A stretch of 64,000 bases of DNA from Populus alba (lineage: Eukaryota > Streptophyta > Magnoliopsida > Malpighiales > Salicaceae), in assembly GCF_005239225.2 (NCBI RefSeq), contig NC_133294.1, forward strand, positions 2,418,001 through 2,482,000, given 5' to 3'. How positions within the stretch are numbered: the stretch's first letter is position 1; every line of letters begins with the position of its first letter. Below the pieces are notes generated by a model, which was not told where the DNA came from, searched no databases, and saw only the letters and a list, made by a program, of their open reading frames with translations. The translations under genes and the position numbers were made by a program. This document shows positions 10,800-23,008 of this stretch, piece by piece.

Positions 10800-12375
10800 T
10801 ACTTAGATGGAGAAGAAAGTGCTAATGACAAGGTTGGAGAGGTTGCAGCAGAGGGTGAATCTGATAAAGATACAACTGGCACCGCAGAACCTGAACCTAT
10901 AAAATGATCAAGAGACATATAGATGAAGATGATGGTGAGGGGACCAACATGTTAGTGGGAAGGGAAGGTAGAGCTGAGACTAGTTGAGACGGAGAAAATA
11001 TAAGGGAGGGTAGGCTGGAGACAGTGGTAGGCGGATAGGAGGATGGAGATGGGAGGACATACTCAATAAAAGGGAAAACTTGTTTATGAAATTGAACGTG
11101 ACGGGAAATATAGATGCAGTCAAACAACAAATCAAGAAAACGATAGCCTAGATGAGATGAACTATAGCCTAAGAACACACATGGAGTGGAGCGATAATCT
11201 AGCTTATGAGCATTGTAAGGATGAAAAAAAGAAAAGTAGAGACATCCAAAAGTACATAAAAAGCATAATCAGGTGTCTAATGAAACAAACATTCAAAGGG
11301 AGATTTGTTGCTTAAAACCAAGGTTGGCATACGATTAATAAGATAAACCGAGGTTTTAAATGCATGATTCCATAATTTTAAAGGTGCCTTACATTGGCTT
11401 AGAAGAGTAAGACCGATTTCAACAATATAGCGATGACGACGCTCAACAATACTATTCTATTCATGAGTACGTGGACATATGAGACAATGAGTGTATAAAT
11501 TTAATCTACATGTCTCTGTAATAAGCCCATCCTATGCCTTTAATGTTTCACATAATTTTCAAAGCTAACTTGTAGTGCAGGATGCCTTTAATGTTTCACA
11601 TATTTTTCAAAGCTAACTTGTAGCAACATTAAATATTAATTAATAATCACAAAAAGAATGCTATAAGTGAAATGATGACTTTTGATGCTGCTATTGGCAT
11701 TGCAATTTTGTTAAAGGAAAACCTCTGTATGAAAAAAAAAATCTTTTTGTTAAAGCAATTTTGATGCTGTCATAGGCATTACAGAACCTCACTTTCTCTT
11801 TGTGATTTTTATTGGGTTAAAGTTGGAATGTTTTTTTGGTAACTGTGAATTAATGTCCAGCCAGCTTACAAATATTTAAATTGACGAACAAACAAGTTTT
11901 TATTCATCCTTAGTTTTTTGACATTTAAACTAATAATTTTTAAAAATTAAATTCAGAATTTGATCAATAAGTTATACATAACTTCATCAGTTAAGTTATA
12001 CTAAAATTAAAGTTGGATTCCTTTTAGTTTCATGCATGATGGTGGGAAATGGTGATTTGTGGAAGACATGAACACATTGACTGATACAAAAGTCATTTGG
12101 TTTGAAGACTCGGTCGCTAGGAACTCCTTGTTTGGTTTGAAGATTTGGTGACCTGAATTAATATTCATAGAGAAACACAAAATTGCCTGTACAATTCCTC
12201 AGAAAAGTTGGAACTACAAGATGACCCACAGCAGAGTTGAAAATTCAAAACATGGAATAAATGGAGTCTCTGGTCAATGGCGAAGTCTCCCCTTGTATTT
12301 TAAGTCCAATTTTGTACATATAATTCAGTTCAGTCCCCTTTTCTCAAATTTATTCACAATTGGATCCTCGTTTCT
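10800..12375. repeat. Duplicated segment, copy 1 (copia integrase plus CRK upstream relic)
   Basis: This stretch recurs at about 18368-19965 in the same order and orientation. It holds the integrase fragment, a stretch with 'gatgcctttaatgtttcaca', and a CRK upstream-like block. Differences are scattered substitutions and small indels. Confidence 0.8.
10890..11510 (-). pseudogene. Copia integrase C-terminal half, broken
   Basis: The stretch MFLGYSSSHLGYRF and then DCIYISRHVQF are the conserved tail of copia integrases just before the Pro/Ser-rich linker. Upstream (11180-11510) the frame has stops but still shows remains of the core, such as 'LINR' and 'SPFECLF' in broken frames. A second copy lies at 18463-19060. 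In the intact family this enzyme inserts the cDNA. Here it is dead. Confidence 0.75.
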
Positions 12376-13090
12376 CTCTCAAGGCATCTGATATACATCA
12401 CTTGAAAACGTAATGGAGCAATAAGATTAATACATCTCTTCTTATAAATTCTTCATGGAAATATTCAAAAATACTTTCCCTATTTTTCACATAGAATTTT
12501 ATCGGAATAGAAGCTCACCATATTAGATCATAAAAAATTAAACAAAGATTTTGAAACTTTTACTTGGTAATTATTGAAATTAAAGGACGTTTTCCTTTTT
12601 TCCATTTTATTTGTTTACCTAAAAAATCATTAGTAATCAAATAAATTAATTATATGATGTAATCTTTGACCATCCTAGTATATTCAATAGTCACATTAAA
12701 TATTAAGAACCATAGTACTCTACATGTCTCCTTAATTAACCCATCCTATGCCTTTCATGTTCCACATATTTGTCAAAGCTACGTTGTAGTATAGGTTTGC
12801 ATTTTTCTACTCGTAAGTCACATGCTCTCAATTTTTGTCTTTTGTTTGCAAGGTCGCATATACATATATAGGTTGTATCCTGAGATTTAGCAAGTGTCTG
12901 GCACAAAAGTTGTTTTACCTCGTTAATATACTTGCGAGTCCTTATAGTAGAAAGAACGAAATATTAGTCGAAACATGGCAACATTTAGGAGGACTAAAAG
13001 GATACGTGAAGAGTTAAAGCTAAAAAATGTTCAAGTACATATTTTTGAGTTATTATATCCCTTGTAAAAAAAAAAAAAAAAAATTAACAT
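11520..13090. other. CRK upstream-like DNA without a gene
   Basis: No gene is seen. 12060-12560 resembles the CRK 5' flank at 1290-1960. 12941-13060 resembles 37382-37503, the flank directly upstream of the CRK pseudogene start, in the same orientation (shared 'tagtagaaagaacgaaatat' and 'cgtgaagagttaaagct'). These look like promoter pieces whose genes are gone. Confidence 0.55.
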
Positions 13091-13095
13091 GCCAT

Positions 13096-13537
13096 CATAA
13101 AATAATGCCCCATATCGTAAAGGGACATAATAACAAAAGTTAAAATAAAATTACAGCTTTAACTCGAAATATGAAGTCTGAATCCCCTGTTCTATTATAA
13201 TCAGTCAAAAGGAAAATATTTGTTGATTTGGAAAACCAAATAGCCACATTCCGTTATTTTCATGGAGCCTTTTCTTTTGAAAGAGGGTGGCAAACGAGGA
13301 ATAGACAATTAATGTGGAATAGTCAAGTTCTTGGAATGTTCAATACGGGCAACAAAAGTGTCAGAGCAGTAGATATGGGCCCAGATCGTAGGGTCTGCTG
13401 ATCAATGGGTTTTATACATTTACTTGAATTACTCGCATTTCTTGCTATTAGAATGATGTAATGCCACGTAATTGTTGTTTGAGGCTCCCATAGTTAATGT
13501 TATGCTTCCCACTCACAATCTCCAGAGCCATGCATAT
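13096..13537. repeat. Repeat block A, copy 1
   Basis: It begins ataaaataatgccccatatc and ends near ccatgcatataatg. It recurs almost unchanged at 23009-23455, is split by a transposon at 27363-27594/29008-29115, and has a diverged form at 57127-57540. Confidence 0.85.
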
Positions 13538-13549
13538 AATGTATAAAGA

Positions 13550-14495
13550 AGGTGTAAAGATGATAGAGTCCAATAAAAGAATAGGACATTGCATCAAAAA
13601 GAGATAAAAAAAAACTAAGCAAGAGGCTTATATGCAAGTTAACAATTTATTGTACAAAAGATCAAATATGGTATAAGAGAGACCACACATGAAAAGGAAA
13701 GGAGAGAAATGGCCAAAGAACCATGATAACAAAAAGATAGCAGCCCTAAAAAGAGTGAGCAAAAATGAAATGGCTACTTGAAGAGCCAAATCTTAAAAAA
13801 AGATGTTCCGCTAGAGAATTGTGATAGCAGCCACAAAAGAAGAATATGCCTAGAAGTAGCCATGTTCAGACAAAGACAATAATTGAAAAAATAATAATAA
13901 GATACTATTAACTAGCCATAATGAAATTAAGTAGTGACTACATAAAGATATAAGAGAGATCTTCTCAATATAAAGATAAAAGATCCATAAAATAGTGGTA
14001 ATATGATCATACTACAATGAGACAATGGCCATAAAATAATAATAATAATAATAGTAAGTGCATGTCAAGGGAAATGGTAACAAGAACAAAAGTTTGTAAG
14101 CATCAACAACATAACTTTTAAAATTAAAAAAATAGTTCATCAATGATTTTTATGTAAAGAATAAACATATATAATATAGCAGACATACTCCATACTTTAA
14201 TATTAAATTAAAACATTGTTGATAAAAAGGATATTAATTACACCGAGAAACCAATCACTAAAAGGTTAAGTCTAATGACTAATAATATTTTTAATATTTG
14301 GAGGATTATCACAGATTGCTAGAAGATGTTCAATGACTAATGAATTTTTTAATATTTGTGAGGGATTATGACATATTGCTAGACGATACACTTGATTTTC
14401 AATTATAAATTAATCAATAGTTGAATTGATAATAAATTAAATTATTTAAGTTATTTAATTTTATTTAATTAAAATTAAAATTTATATTTAAGTCA
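13550..14495. repeat. Repeat block B, copy 1
   Basis: This block of about 945 bp recurs at 24893-25820 with small indels (for example a longer AAT run here at 14036-14052). No coding sequence. 14496-14844 between this and block D is AT-rich and unassigned. Confidence 0.8.
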
Positions 14496-14844
14496 ACATA
14501 TTAAGAACCTAATGGGTCACACATATTAAGAATCATTAGTCAGAAATTAAATTGGGATGATTTAATTAAGTATGACTTGATTAAAATATATTTTAAAAAT
14601 TAAGGATTAAAATATAATTAATTATAAAAGGATTATATTTCTAGACCCAGATAAATCAAGCAAGGACTTGATTGAGTTAATTTCTAAAAAATTTCTGAAT
14701 TAATACATAAATTTTTTTTAGGGGGGCCAAATTGATATTTTGTTAATTTATAGGGTTTTTCAAACTTCTTTAGAAATAGTAAGTTATGCCTCATATTTTT
14801 TTAAAGAGTTGTTGTTTGTTATACAAAAAAAAAACTACGTAAAC

Positions 14845-15271
14845 ACAAAATTAGAGTTAACATTCTAGGCATAACAATCCCTCTCGTCTAAATGAAAATT
14901 TATAAGATTTCTTGGTTTATGTGGATTATCGTTAAAAGCTAGAAAATTAGACAAATTATATTTTGTTACAACTTAATTTTTAAAAATTATTCAAAGCTAA
15001 AAAAGATTAAAACTTTAAATAATAAGTCTCCAAATAACTTTAAATCTGTTTAACGAGATTTTAATAACTCTAAAATAATTTTATTTATAATTTTTACTAC
15101 ATATATGATATTCAAAAACCCAACGCATGCTTCCAAGATTCCTTTTCTCCTTTAAATATTTCTAACAGAGAACAGTTATGCTCTTGGAAATCTCAGATAT
15201 ACGTGGTGTATTGCGTTGAGAAAAACGCTTGTGCAGATCACCACCGAAACATCATATGCTGAGTCCATATA
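14845..15271. repeat. Repeat block D, copy 1 (uninterrupted at the TIR-element site)
   Basis: It recurs at 20005-20301 plus 21600-21740. Here the sequence 'gcttccaagattcc' is continuous, which proves the empty site for the element at 20302-21599. This copy ends where the solo LTR begins. Confidence 0.85.
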
Positions 15272-15752
15272 TGTCACGACCCGAATCCCGGGTCCGTGAC
15301 CGGCAACGCAGGAGCGGTGTCGAAAGGACACCTCACCTACGCTAAGCCTCAGAACAGACATATCAAAAGAACAATTTGTTCAAAAATACGCAGCGGCTCA
15401 TAATATTCAGAAATATTATATTATTCAAATACTGATGAAACCGAACGATAATTATTAAAACAAAAATAATAATTCATAATACTCATTACATTGTCAAAAT
15501 CCAAATTTAATTTAACCAAGGTAACAGTGGAGCATCTAAGATATCAAATCAAAACTGAAAGGAAAACCTCGCGAACAAGCAAGGCATACCGACCAGAACT
15601 AAAGAAGCGGAAACACTCAACAAAGTTCCAGAAACTAAGAACCTGAAATAATATTAAAAATGAGAGGTGAGTTCAACCAACTCAGTGAGGGAATAACATT
15701 TAATATACATTTTAGATATTTCAGATATTAATAAGTTGTAAGATGATTTATC

Positions 15753-15755
15753 TTA

Positions 15756-15791
<36 letters not shown>

Positions 15792-15792
15792 T
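15753..15792. repeat. Microsatellite, unit catata
   Basis: About six copies of a 6-bp unit within the solo LTR. Confidence 0.85.
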
Positions 15793-15878
15793 TACTAAAC
15801 ATATTATCATAACGTAACATATAGTTATCATAACGTAACATATTATTATAACGTAGTGGATTACATGTCAGAGATCAG

Positions 15879-15960
15879 ATGACACCCGAAGGTGACCAGA
15901 TGACACCTGAAGGTGACCAGATGACACCCGTCGGTGACTAGATGACACCCGTCGGTGACC
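15879..15960. repeat. 21-bp tandem repeat, 4 copies
   Basis: The units resemble agatgacacccgaaggtgacc. The last two have 'gtcggtgac'. The array lies inside the solo LTR. Confidence 0.85.
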
Positions 15961-17372
15961 ACTGTGGGATGATCAATCGCCACAGGCTGATGCCTCTCTC
16001 ACCAGCTAGGTAACAGAATACTATGTGCACACAGGCTAACTATTCTCCGTTAGCATGGAGTACTGACAAGTCCCATATCAAGGCATAACAAATATTCACA
16101 TAATCATCAAAGAAACGTATATCATATCAAATAGAATTTACTTTAACAGATTGCGAGTGAAAATTCAATAATAAATTAGTACTCGGAAAATAAAGCAACA
16201 TATATAAATATTCAAGAAATTTACTAGTTGTACTCATTGTATAATCAACATACATATTTATTTATATTATATGCATATTAAAGATTATTCCACTCACCCG
16301 GAAAATACTGAACTAAAGGAATGTCAGACAAAAGACCCGAAAATCCGATTAAGGATCGTTAGGAGAACCTACAATAAATATATGAAATATACTCAAAAAC
16401 AGATCAAACAAAAGATCCCAAAGCATAAAATAAACCGGGCTTAATCTCCCAAGTTTAGGGACTAAAACGACAATTTTCCAAAACAGGGACCAAAACTTAA
16501 TTTTACCCAATTTTGAGGACCGAACTGTAAATATATAACCATACTGAAATTTATCCATAAATAATCCTCAATTCTGTCCAGGATATATCATTATGCTCCA
16601 AGGACCATTCTGGAACTTTACCAAATTTTTAGGGTCAAATTATACTTTTTGTCAAATTGGAGGACCAAACTGAAAATATCATATCTTCCTAATTATACTG
16701 GAATATTACCCTTAAATCATCCTCAGTTCTGTTCAGAACCTCAATTTATGTCCCAGGGACCAATCTGTAAAATTTCCAAAGTTTGGGGACTAAACTGCAA
16801 TTTCTGCAAATTGAGGGACCAAACTGAATTTTCGTCATCTTCAACCTCAAACCCAGAATTTCAACAGATCACCTACTGTTATCCCCTGATTTCTAACACA
16901 ATTTCACCATTTAAACAAAATCATAACTCAAAATCATTATCCTTCAATTTAATCTCTCAAAATCAACTAATTAATCAAATACCCACAATAATCAACTCCT
17001 AACCTTCAAATTAATTCATCAATTAACTCAAAATACAAACTTCAAAACTCTACAATTAATCAAAACCGAAATTTAACATATTATACACTTAAAACCATAA
17101 ATCTTACCTTTTTACTTATTTCCTCTACTTCTCTTCTCCTTTTCCCCTTATTTTCCCTTATTTTCTCTTCTTCTTCTTCTTCCTCCCTTCTCTCTTACGG
17201 TTTGTTCTTCCAATATTCAGATCCCTCTTTTTTTTTTTTTTTTTCTTATTTATATTTATCAACCATTGGTCAATTACCACACTACCCCTCAATCATTTAT
17301 ACCCTCTCTTTAAGCCTCCAAGGGCTTTATTGTATTTTCCAATCTTTTCAATTTTCAAAACATTACAATATA

Positions 17373-18366
17373 AATCACATTAATTATTCTAGATTTGTCT
17401 ACCGACTGAATTGATCAGCCAAGAAAAGACAATAGTATTATTACGGGTCCATTGTAAAAGATGTGTGTAATCAACTGTTGGTTTGGGAATACAACCATTT
17501 ATAAAGCCCAATTTGTGTTTGCCTCAAGTGCCATAAGCATGGCACGAGACCATGTGAGCTATTGTCACCATCCAACAATTCCACACAAGAATGGAACCTA
17601 GATTAATTATCAGAATGATGTAAGGAGTGAGGAGAAGATGTTTCATATTCATATTTAAATATTTCATGTGTATTGTTGAAATGGCAGAATGGTTTGATGA
17701 ATCCGTGGCTGGTTTTGATGACAAGTCTGCCTTTGGAATGAAGAAAGGAAAATACACGAGGGAAGACGGTCACCAGGAGGCAACCTGCTTTGATACCATG
17801 TTGGAATATGTGCTTGTGAGGCCATGAATATCATTGATAAAAAGGATGAGAATCTATACAAGAGAATTCCTATATTATATGGCGATATTTAAGGCTAATA
17901 CAAGGTTAATTACATAAACTATGCTAATCCCATAAATTATACTGATATATCAGGAAATAAATATACAAGGTACTTAATGTCATAAACCATTGTGATATCT
18001 CAGAAAATTAATATAAAAGGGAATTTTAAAGATGAGGGAACATAATCTTCAATAACAATATATCAATGAAAGATGCACTTCCAGAAAATTATTTTGTCTC
18101 TCTTATTTTATTTTATTTTGGTTCTAAGTGCGCTGCCATTCTTCACATATTGCCAAAGCCAAAGTGCTTTTCCTTGCTGTAAAAACGAAGGTATTTTCAT
18201 GGAGACTTTTCTTTTGGAAAGAGCGTAGCAAAAGTAGAAATAGGCAAACTAATAGGCTTGATGGTGGTTTGGCTTGATGTGAGGAAGACAGAGGTTCGTG
18301 GAATATGCAATTAAAGCAACAAAAGCATAAGAGCACGCGATATGGGGCCATATGGTCAGGTCTGGC
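17373..18366. repeat. Repeat block G, copy 1 (contains copia-type LTR end and primer site)
   Basis: It recurs at 21741-22558 and 25850-26878. All three carry a copia-like LTR end on the minus strand followed directly by a Met-tRNA-type primer site, and a diverged version of block A in the last 250 bases. A 66-codon open frame on the plus strand (17627-17827) is kept in all three, but it runs across the primer site into the LTR, so I do not call it a gene. Confidence 0.8.
17783..17798 (-). other. Retrotransposon primer-binding site (initiator Met-tRNA type)
   Basis: On the minus strand it reads TGGTATCAAAGCAGGT directly after an LTR-like end ...CATATTCCAACA. The usual plant form is TGGTATCAGAGC, so one base differs. 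The same site is in the copies at 22080-22095 and 26277-26292. Confidence 0.6.
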
Positions 18367-18367
18367 A

Positions 18368-19965
18368 CTTAGATGGAGAAGAAAGTGTTGATGACAACGT
18401 TGGAGAGGTTGCAGCAGAGGGTGAATCTGATAAAGATACAACTGGCACCGCAGAACCTGAACCTATAAAATGATCAAGAGACATGGAGATGATGGTGAGG
18501 GGACCAACATGTTAGTGGGAAGGGAAGGTGGGGCTGAGACTAGTTGAGACACAGAAAATATGATGGAGGGTAGGCTAGAGACAGTGGCAGGCGGAGAGGA
18601 GGATGGAGATGGGAGGATAGACTCAATAGAAGGGAAAACTTGTTTATAAAATCGAACGTGATGGGAAATATAGATGCAATCAAACAACAAATTCAGAAAA
18701 AGATAGCCTAGATGAGAAGAACTATAGCCTAAGAACACACATGAAGTGGAGCGATGGTCTAGCTTATGAGCATTGTAAGGACAAAGAAAATGAAAGTAGA
18801 GACATCCAAAAGTACATAAAAAGCATAATCAGGTGTCTAATGAAGCAAACATTCAAAGGAAGATTTGTTGCTTAAAACCAAGGTTGGCATACGATTAATA
18901 AGATAAACCGAGGTTTTAAATGCATGATTCTAGAATTTTAAAAGTGCTTTACATTGGCCTAGAAAAGTAAGACCGGTTTCAACAATATAACGATGACACT
19001 TAATAGTACCATTCTGTTCATAAATATGTGGACATATGAGAGGATGAGTGTATAAATTTACTAACTTGTCGTGTGGGATGCCTTTAATGTTTCACATATT
19101 TTTCAAAGCTAACTTGTAGCAACATTAAATATTAATTAATAATCACAAAAAGAATGCTATAAGTGAAATGATGACTTTTGATGCTGCGATTGGCATTGCA
19201 ATTTTGTTAAAGGAAAACCTCTGTATGAAAAAAAAATATATATATATTTCTTTTTGTTACAGCAATTTTGATGCTGTCATAGGCATTGCAGAACCCCACT
19301 TTCTCTTTGTGATTTTTATTGGGTGAAAGTAGGGATATTTTTTTTGGTAACCGTGAATTAATGTCCAACTAGTTTACACATATTTTAATTAATAAAATGT
19401 ATTAAGATTCTAAAATTTACGATCAAACAGGCTTTTATTGATTCTTATATTTATAATATTTAAACTAATAATTTAAAAAAAAATAAATTTAGAATTTAAT
19501 CAGTGAAATTATACGGATTCTTTTAGTTTCATGCATGATGGTGGGAAATGGTGACTTGTGGAAGACATGAACACATTGGCTGATACAGAAGTCATTTGGT
19601 TTGAAGACTTGGTCGCTAGGAACTCCTTGTTTGGTTTGAAGACTTGAACACATTGGCTGATACAGAAGTCATTTGGTTTGAAGACTTGGTCGCTAGGAAC
19701 TCCTTGTTTGGTTTGAAGACTTGGCGACCTGAATTAATATTCATGGAGAAACACAAAATTGCTTGTCCAATTCCTCGGAAAAGTTGGAACTACAGGATGA
19801 CCCACAGCAGAGTTGAAAAATCAAAACATGGAATAAATGGAGTCTCTGGTCAATGGCGAAGTCTCCCCTAGTATTTTAAGGTCCAATTTTGTACATATAA
19901 TTCAGTTCAGTCCCTTTTTCTCAAATTTATTCACAACTGGATCCTCATTTCTCTCTCTCTCTCGA
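18368..19965. repeat. Duplicated segment, copy 2 (copia integrase plus CRK upstream relic)
   Basis: This is the second copy of 10800-12375. The integrase tail (MFLGYSSSHLGYLF on the minus strand, 18463-18738) is recognisable and also broken upstream. This copy has its own 77-bp tandem duplication at 19569-19722, absent from copy 1. Confidence 0.8.
19569..19722. repeat. 77-bp tandem duplication
   Basis: Two head-to-tail copies start gaacacattggctgatac. The corresponding place in copy 1 (12070-12150) has one. Confidence 0.85.
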
Positions 19966-20004
19966 ATGCATATTCTAGGAAAGTCTCATCATTCCATGAG
20001 TCTA

Positions 20005-20301
20005 AATTAGAGCTAACATTTTGGACATAACAATCCCTCTTATCTAAATAAAAATTTAAAAGATTTTTTATTGAAGGTTTATGTGGATTATCGTTAAAAG
20101 CTAGAAAATTAGACAAATTATATTTTGTTACAGCATAATTTTTAAAAATTATTCAAAGCTGAAAAAGATTAAATCATTAAATAATAAATCTCCAAACAAC
20201 TTTAAATCTGTTTAACAAGATTTTAATAACTCTAAAATAATTTTATTTATAATTTTTACTAGATATATAATATTCAAAAACCCAACACATGCTTCCAAGA
20301 T
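20005..20301. repeat. Repeat block D, copy 2, left part
   Basis: Matches 14845-15150. The block is interrupted after 'tccaagat' by the TIR element and resumes at 21600. Confidence 0.8.
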
Positions 20302-21599
20302 CATAGTTATTAAACCCGGCCCGGGGGTTGACCCGGCCAAGGGGCCGGGTCTCGGGTTTCATGGGTCAACCCGGAATAATTAAAAAAAAATTAATATTTC
20401 ATATGAAAAAATCCATGTAAATATAGATTATACATATTATAAATAATGAAGTTTTAAAAACATATTTTAAAATTTTTTTTATCCCACATTGAAAAAACAT
20501 AACTTTTTTCTTTGGGAACATAAAGTATATATACTAATGGGTTTCAAATCCCACATTGAAAAAACATAAATTTTTTCATGGGAACACAGAGTATATATAT
20601 GAATGAATTCAAATCCCACATTAAAAAGATACTATGTTATCCTTTTAAGTTGAAGTATTTAAACCAAAAGGTTTTTTTATCCCACATTGAAAAAACATGA
20701 TTTTTTCCTTGGAAAAATAGAGTATATACACTAATGGGTTTCAAATCCCACATTGAAAAAACATAACTTTTTTCTTGAGAACATAGAGTATATATATGAA
20801 AGGACTTCAAATCTCACATTGAAAAGATACTATGTTATCCTTTTAAGTTGAAGTATTTAAACCAAAAAGTTTTTTTATCCCACATTGAAAAAAGATGATT
20901 TTTTTTCCTTGGGAACATAGATTATATATACTAATGGGTTTCAAATCCCACATTGAAAAAACATAACTTTTTTCATGGAAACATAGAGTATATATATGAA
21001 AGGACTTCAAATCCCACATTGAAAAGATACTATGTTATCATTTTAAGTTGAAGTATTTAAACCAAAAGGTTTTTTATCCCACATTGAAAAAACATGATTT
21101 TTTTCCTTGGGAACATAGATTATATATACTAATGGGTTTCAAATCCCACATTGAAAAAACATGATTTTTTTCATGTAAACATAGAGTATATATATGAAAG
21201 GGCTTCAAACCCCATATTGAAAAGATACTATGTCATCCCTTTAAGTTGAAGTATTTAAACCAAAAGGTTTTTTATCCCACATTGAAAAAACATGATTTTT
21301 TCCATGGGAACATAGAGTATATATACTAATGGGTTTCAAATCCCACATTGAAAAAAACATGATTTTTTTCATGTAAACATAGAGTATATATATGAAAGGG
21401 CTTCAAACCCCACATTGAAAAGATATTATGTTATCATTTTAAGTTGAAATATTTAAACCAATTTTTTTTATCCCATATTTAAAAAAAAATAAAAAAAACC
21501 GGGTCTCGTCCGGGTTTGCCTGGGTCCCAGGTTGACCCGCGGGGTCGTCTGGGTTTGCCCGGGTCGACCCGCCGGGCCGGGCCAGGTTTAATAACTATG
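20302..21599. mobile_element. Non-autonomous TIR transposon, 1298 bp, 8-bp TSD (hAT-like)
   Basis: The ends are inverted repeats: CATAGTTATTAAACC at the left, and its complement GGTTTAATAACTATG at the right, extending into GC-rich, partly matching ends. TCCAAGAT occurs directly before (20294-20301) and directly after (21600-21607). The paralogous site at 15130 has it once. An 8-bp duplication fits the hAT superfamily. There is no transposase; the interior is a tandem repeat array. Confidence 0.85.
20481..21470. repeat. 198-bp higher-order repeat, 5 copies, each three 66-bp monomers
   Basis: 'atcccaca' at the head of the long unit recurs at 20481, 20679, 20877, 21076, 21274 and 21470, spacing 196-199. 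Within each unit 'atcccacattgaaaa' occurs three times about 66 bases apart, with three distinct monomer types in fixed order (with 'actaatggg', with 'tatatatgaaagg', with 'ttttaagttgaagtattt'). Confidence 0.85.
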
Positions 21600-21740
21600 T
21601 CCAAGATTCCTTTTCTCCTTTAAATATTTATAGCAGAGAACAGTTATGCTCTTGGAAATCTCAGATATACGTGGTGTATTGCGTTGAGAAAAACGCTTGT
21701 GCAGATCAACACCGAAACATCATATGCTGAGTCCATATAA
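21600..21740. repeat. Repeat block D, copy 2, right part
   Basis: Begins with the duplicated TCCAAGAT and matches 15137-15271. Confidence 0.8.
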
Positions 21741-22558
21741 ATCACATTAATTATTCGAGATTTGTCTACCGACTGTTGGTTTGGGAATACAACAATTTAT
21801 AAAGCCCAATTTGTGTTTGCCTCAAGTGCCATAGCATGGCACGAGACCATGTGAGCTATTGTCACCATCCAACAATTCCACACAAGAATGGAACCTAGAT
21901 TAATTATCAGAATGATGTAAGGAGTGAGGAGAAGATGTTTCATATTCATATTTAAATATTTCATGTGTATTGTTGAAATGGCAGAATGGTTTGATGAATC
22001 CGTGGCTGGTTTTGATGACAAGTCTGCCTGTGGAATGAAGAAAGGAAAATACACGAGGGAAGACGGTCACCAGGAGGCAACCTGCTTTGATACCATGTTG
22101 GAATATGTGCTTGTGAGGCCATGAATATCATTGTGATATATCAGGAAATAAATATACAAGGTAATGTCATAAACCATTGTGATATCTCAGAAAATTAATA
22201 TAAAAGGGAATTTTAAAGATGAGGGAACATAATCTTCAATAACAATAGATCAATGAAAGATGCACTTCCAGAAAATTATTTTGTCTCTCTTATTTTATTT
22301 TATTTTGGTTCTAAGTGCGCTGCCATTCTTCACAAATTGCCAAAGCCAAAGTGCTTTTCCTTGCTGTAAAAACGAAGGTATTTTCATGGAGACTTTTCTT
22401 TTGGAAAGAGCGTAGCAAAAGTAGAAATAGGCAAAGCTAATAGGCTTGATGGTGGTTTGGCTTGATGTGAGAAAGACAGAGGTTCGTGGAATATGCAATT
22501 AAAGCAACAAAAGCATAAGAGCACGCGATATGGGGCCATATGGTCAGGTCTGGCACTT
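21741..22558. repeat. Repeat block G, copy 2
   Basis: Matches 17373-18366, but lacks the ~84 bases between two 'gactg/aactg' repeats near 21772 and a ~120-base LTR piece near 22128. It continues into block H rather than the integrase block. Confidence 0.8.
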
Positions 22559-23008
22559 AAAAATATTAGTATGAACACCTCTAAGGTAGAGAAAAATGTG
22601 ACATTGATTTGGAATGAAGTGTGAAAAAAGGGCAACAGTAATTTGACAAGCACCTACAATTGCTTTGACGAATGAGACATTACAGGTATAGGGTGGGGTA
22701 AGGCTGAACATGTAGAGTATGGCTATTAATATTTAAGGTGTCTATAGGATTATTAGAATGGTTAAAGAATACTTAATTTATTTCACCAATGAAAATTATG
22801 TAGGTAGATTATAAAAAAAAAACCACACACAATTGCGATGTTAAATAATAAGCTATGACGTCCTGCATGTTTTGAAGATTATTTTTGTTGCATCAACGAG
22901 GATATAGCTCTGTGATTGACATATCATTCGCTGACAAAGATTTCGACTTGCTACTAGATTGGTCAGAGTCCGGCTCCATTATTGGCAAGCTCAAGCTGTT
23001 CCTGATTT
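22559..23008. repeat. Repeat block H, copy 1
   Basis: Matches 26879-27362. No coding sequence. Holds 'gacaagcacctacaattgc' and 'cgaggatatagctctgtgat'. Confidence 0.8.

Larger units (their letters stand above)
8870..11510 (-). mobile_element. Ty1/copia retrotransposon, truncated and decayed
   Basis: On the minus strand the order is integrase C-terminus, linker, reverse transcriptase, RNase H, a purine-rich tract and the start of a 3' LTR, which is copia order. The tract AGGGGGTG abuts TGTTATGTGATG at 9042, the likely start of the 3' LTR, and a TATATAAATAG box lies 100 bases further. Gag, protease, integrase N-terminus and the 5' LTR are missing. The integrase part is duplicated at 18368-19060. 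Confidence 0.85.
15272..17367 (-). mobile_element. Solo LTR, 2096 bp, TSD ATATA, with empty-site proof
   Basis: On the plus strand it begins TGTCACGACCCG and ends ...CATTACA. ATATA precedes it (15267-15271) and follows it (17368-17372). The duplicate near 21740 reads gagtccatataaatcac without it, so the insertion is exact. On the minus strand the end reads ...GGGTCGTGACA, usual for gypsy LTRs, and a TATAAATG box near 17295 fits that orientation. No internal genes or second LTR are present. Confidence 0.85.

Noticed and set aside
12835..13017. 60-codon frame on the plus strand
   Set aside because: It overlaps the relic shared with the flank of the CRK pseudogene, where the frame is not kept.
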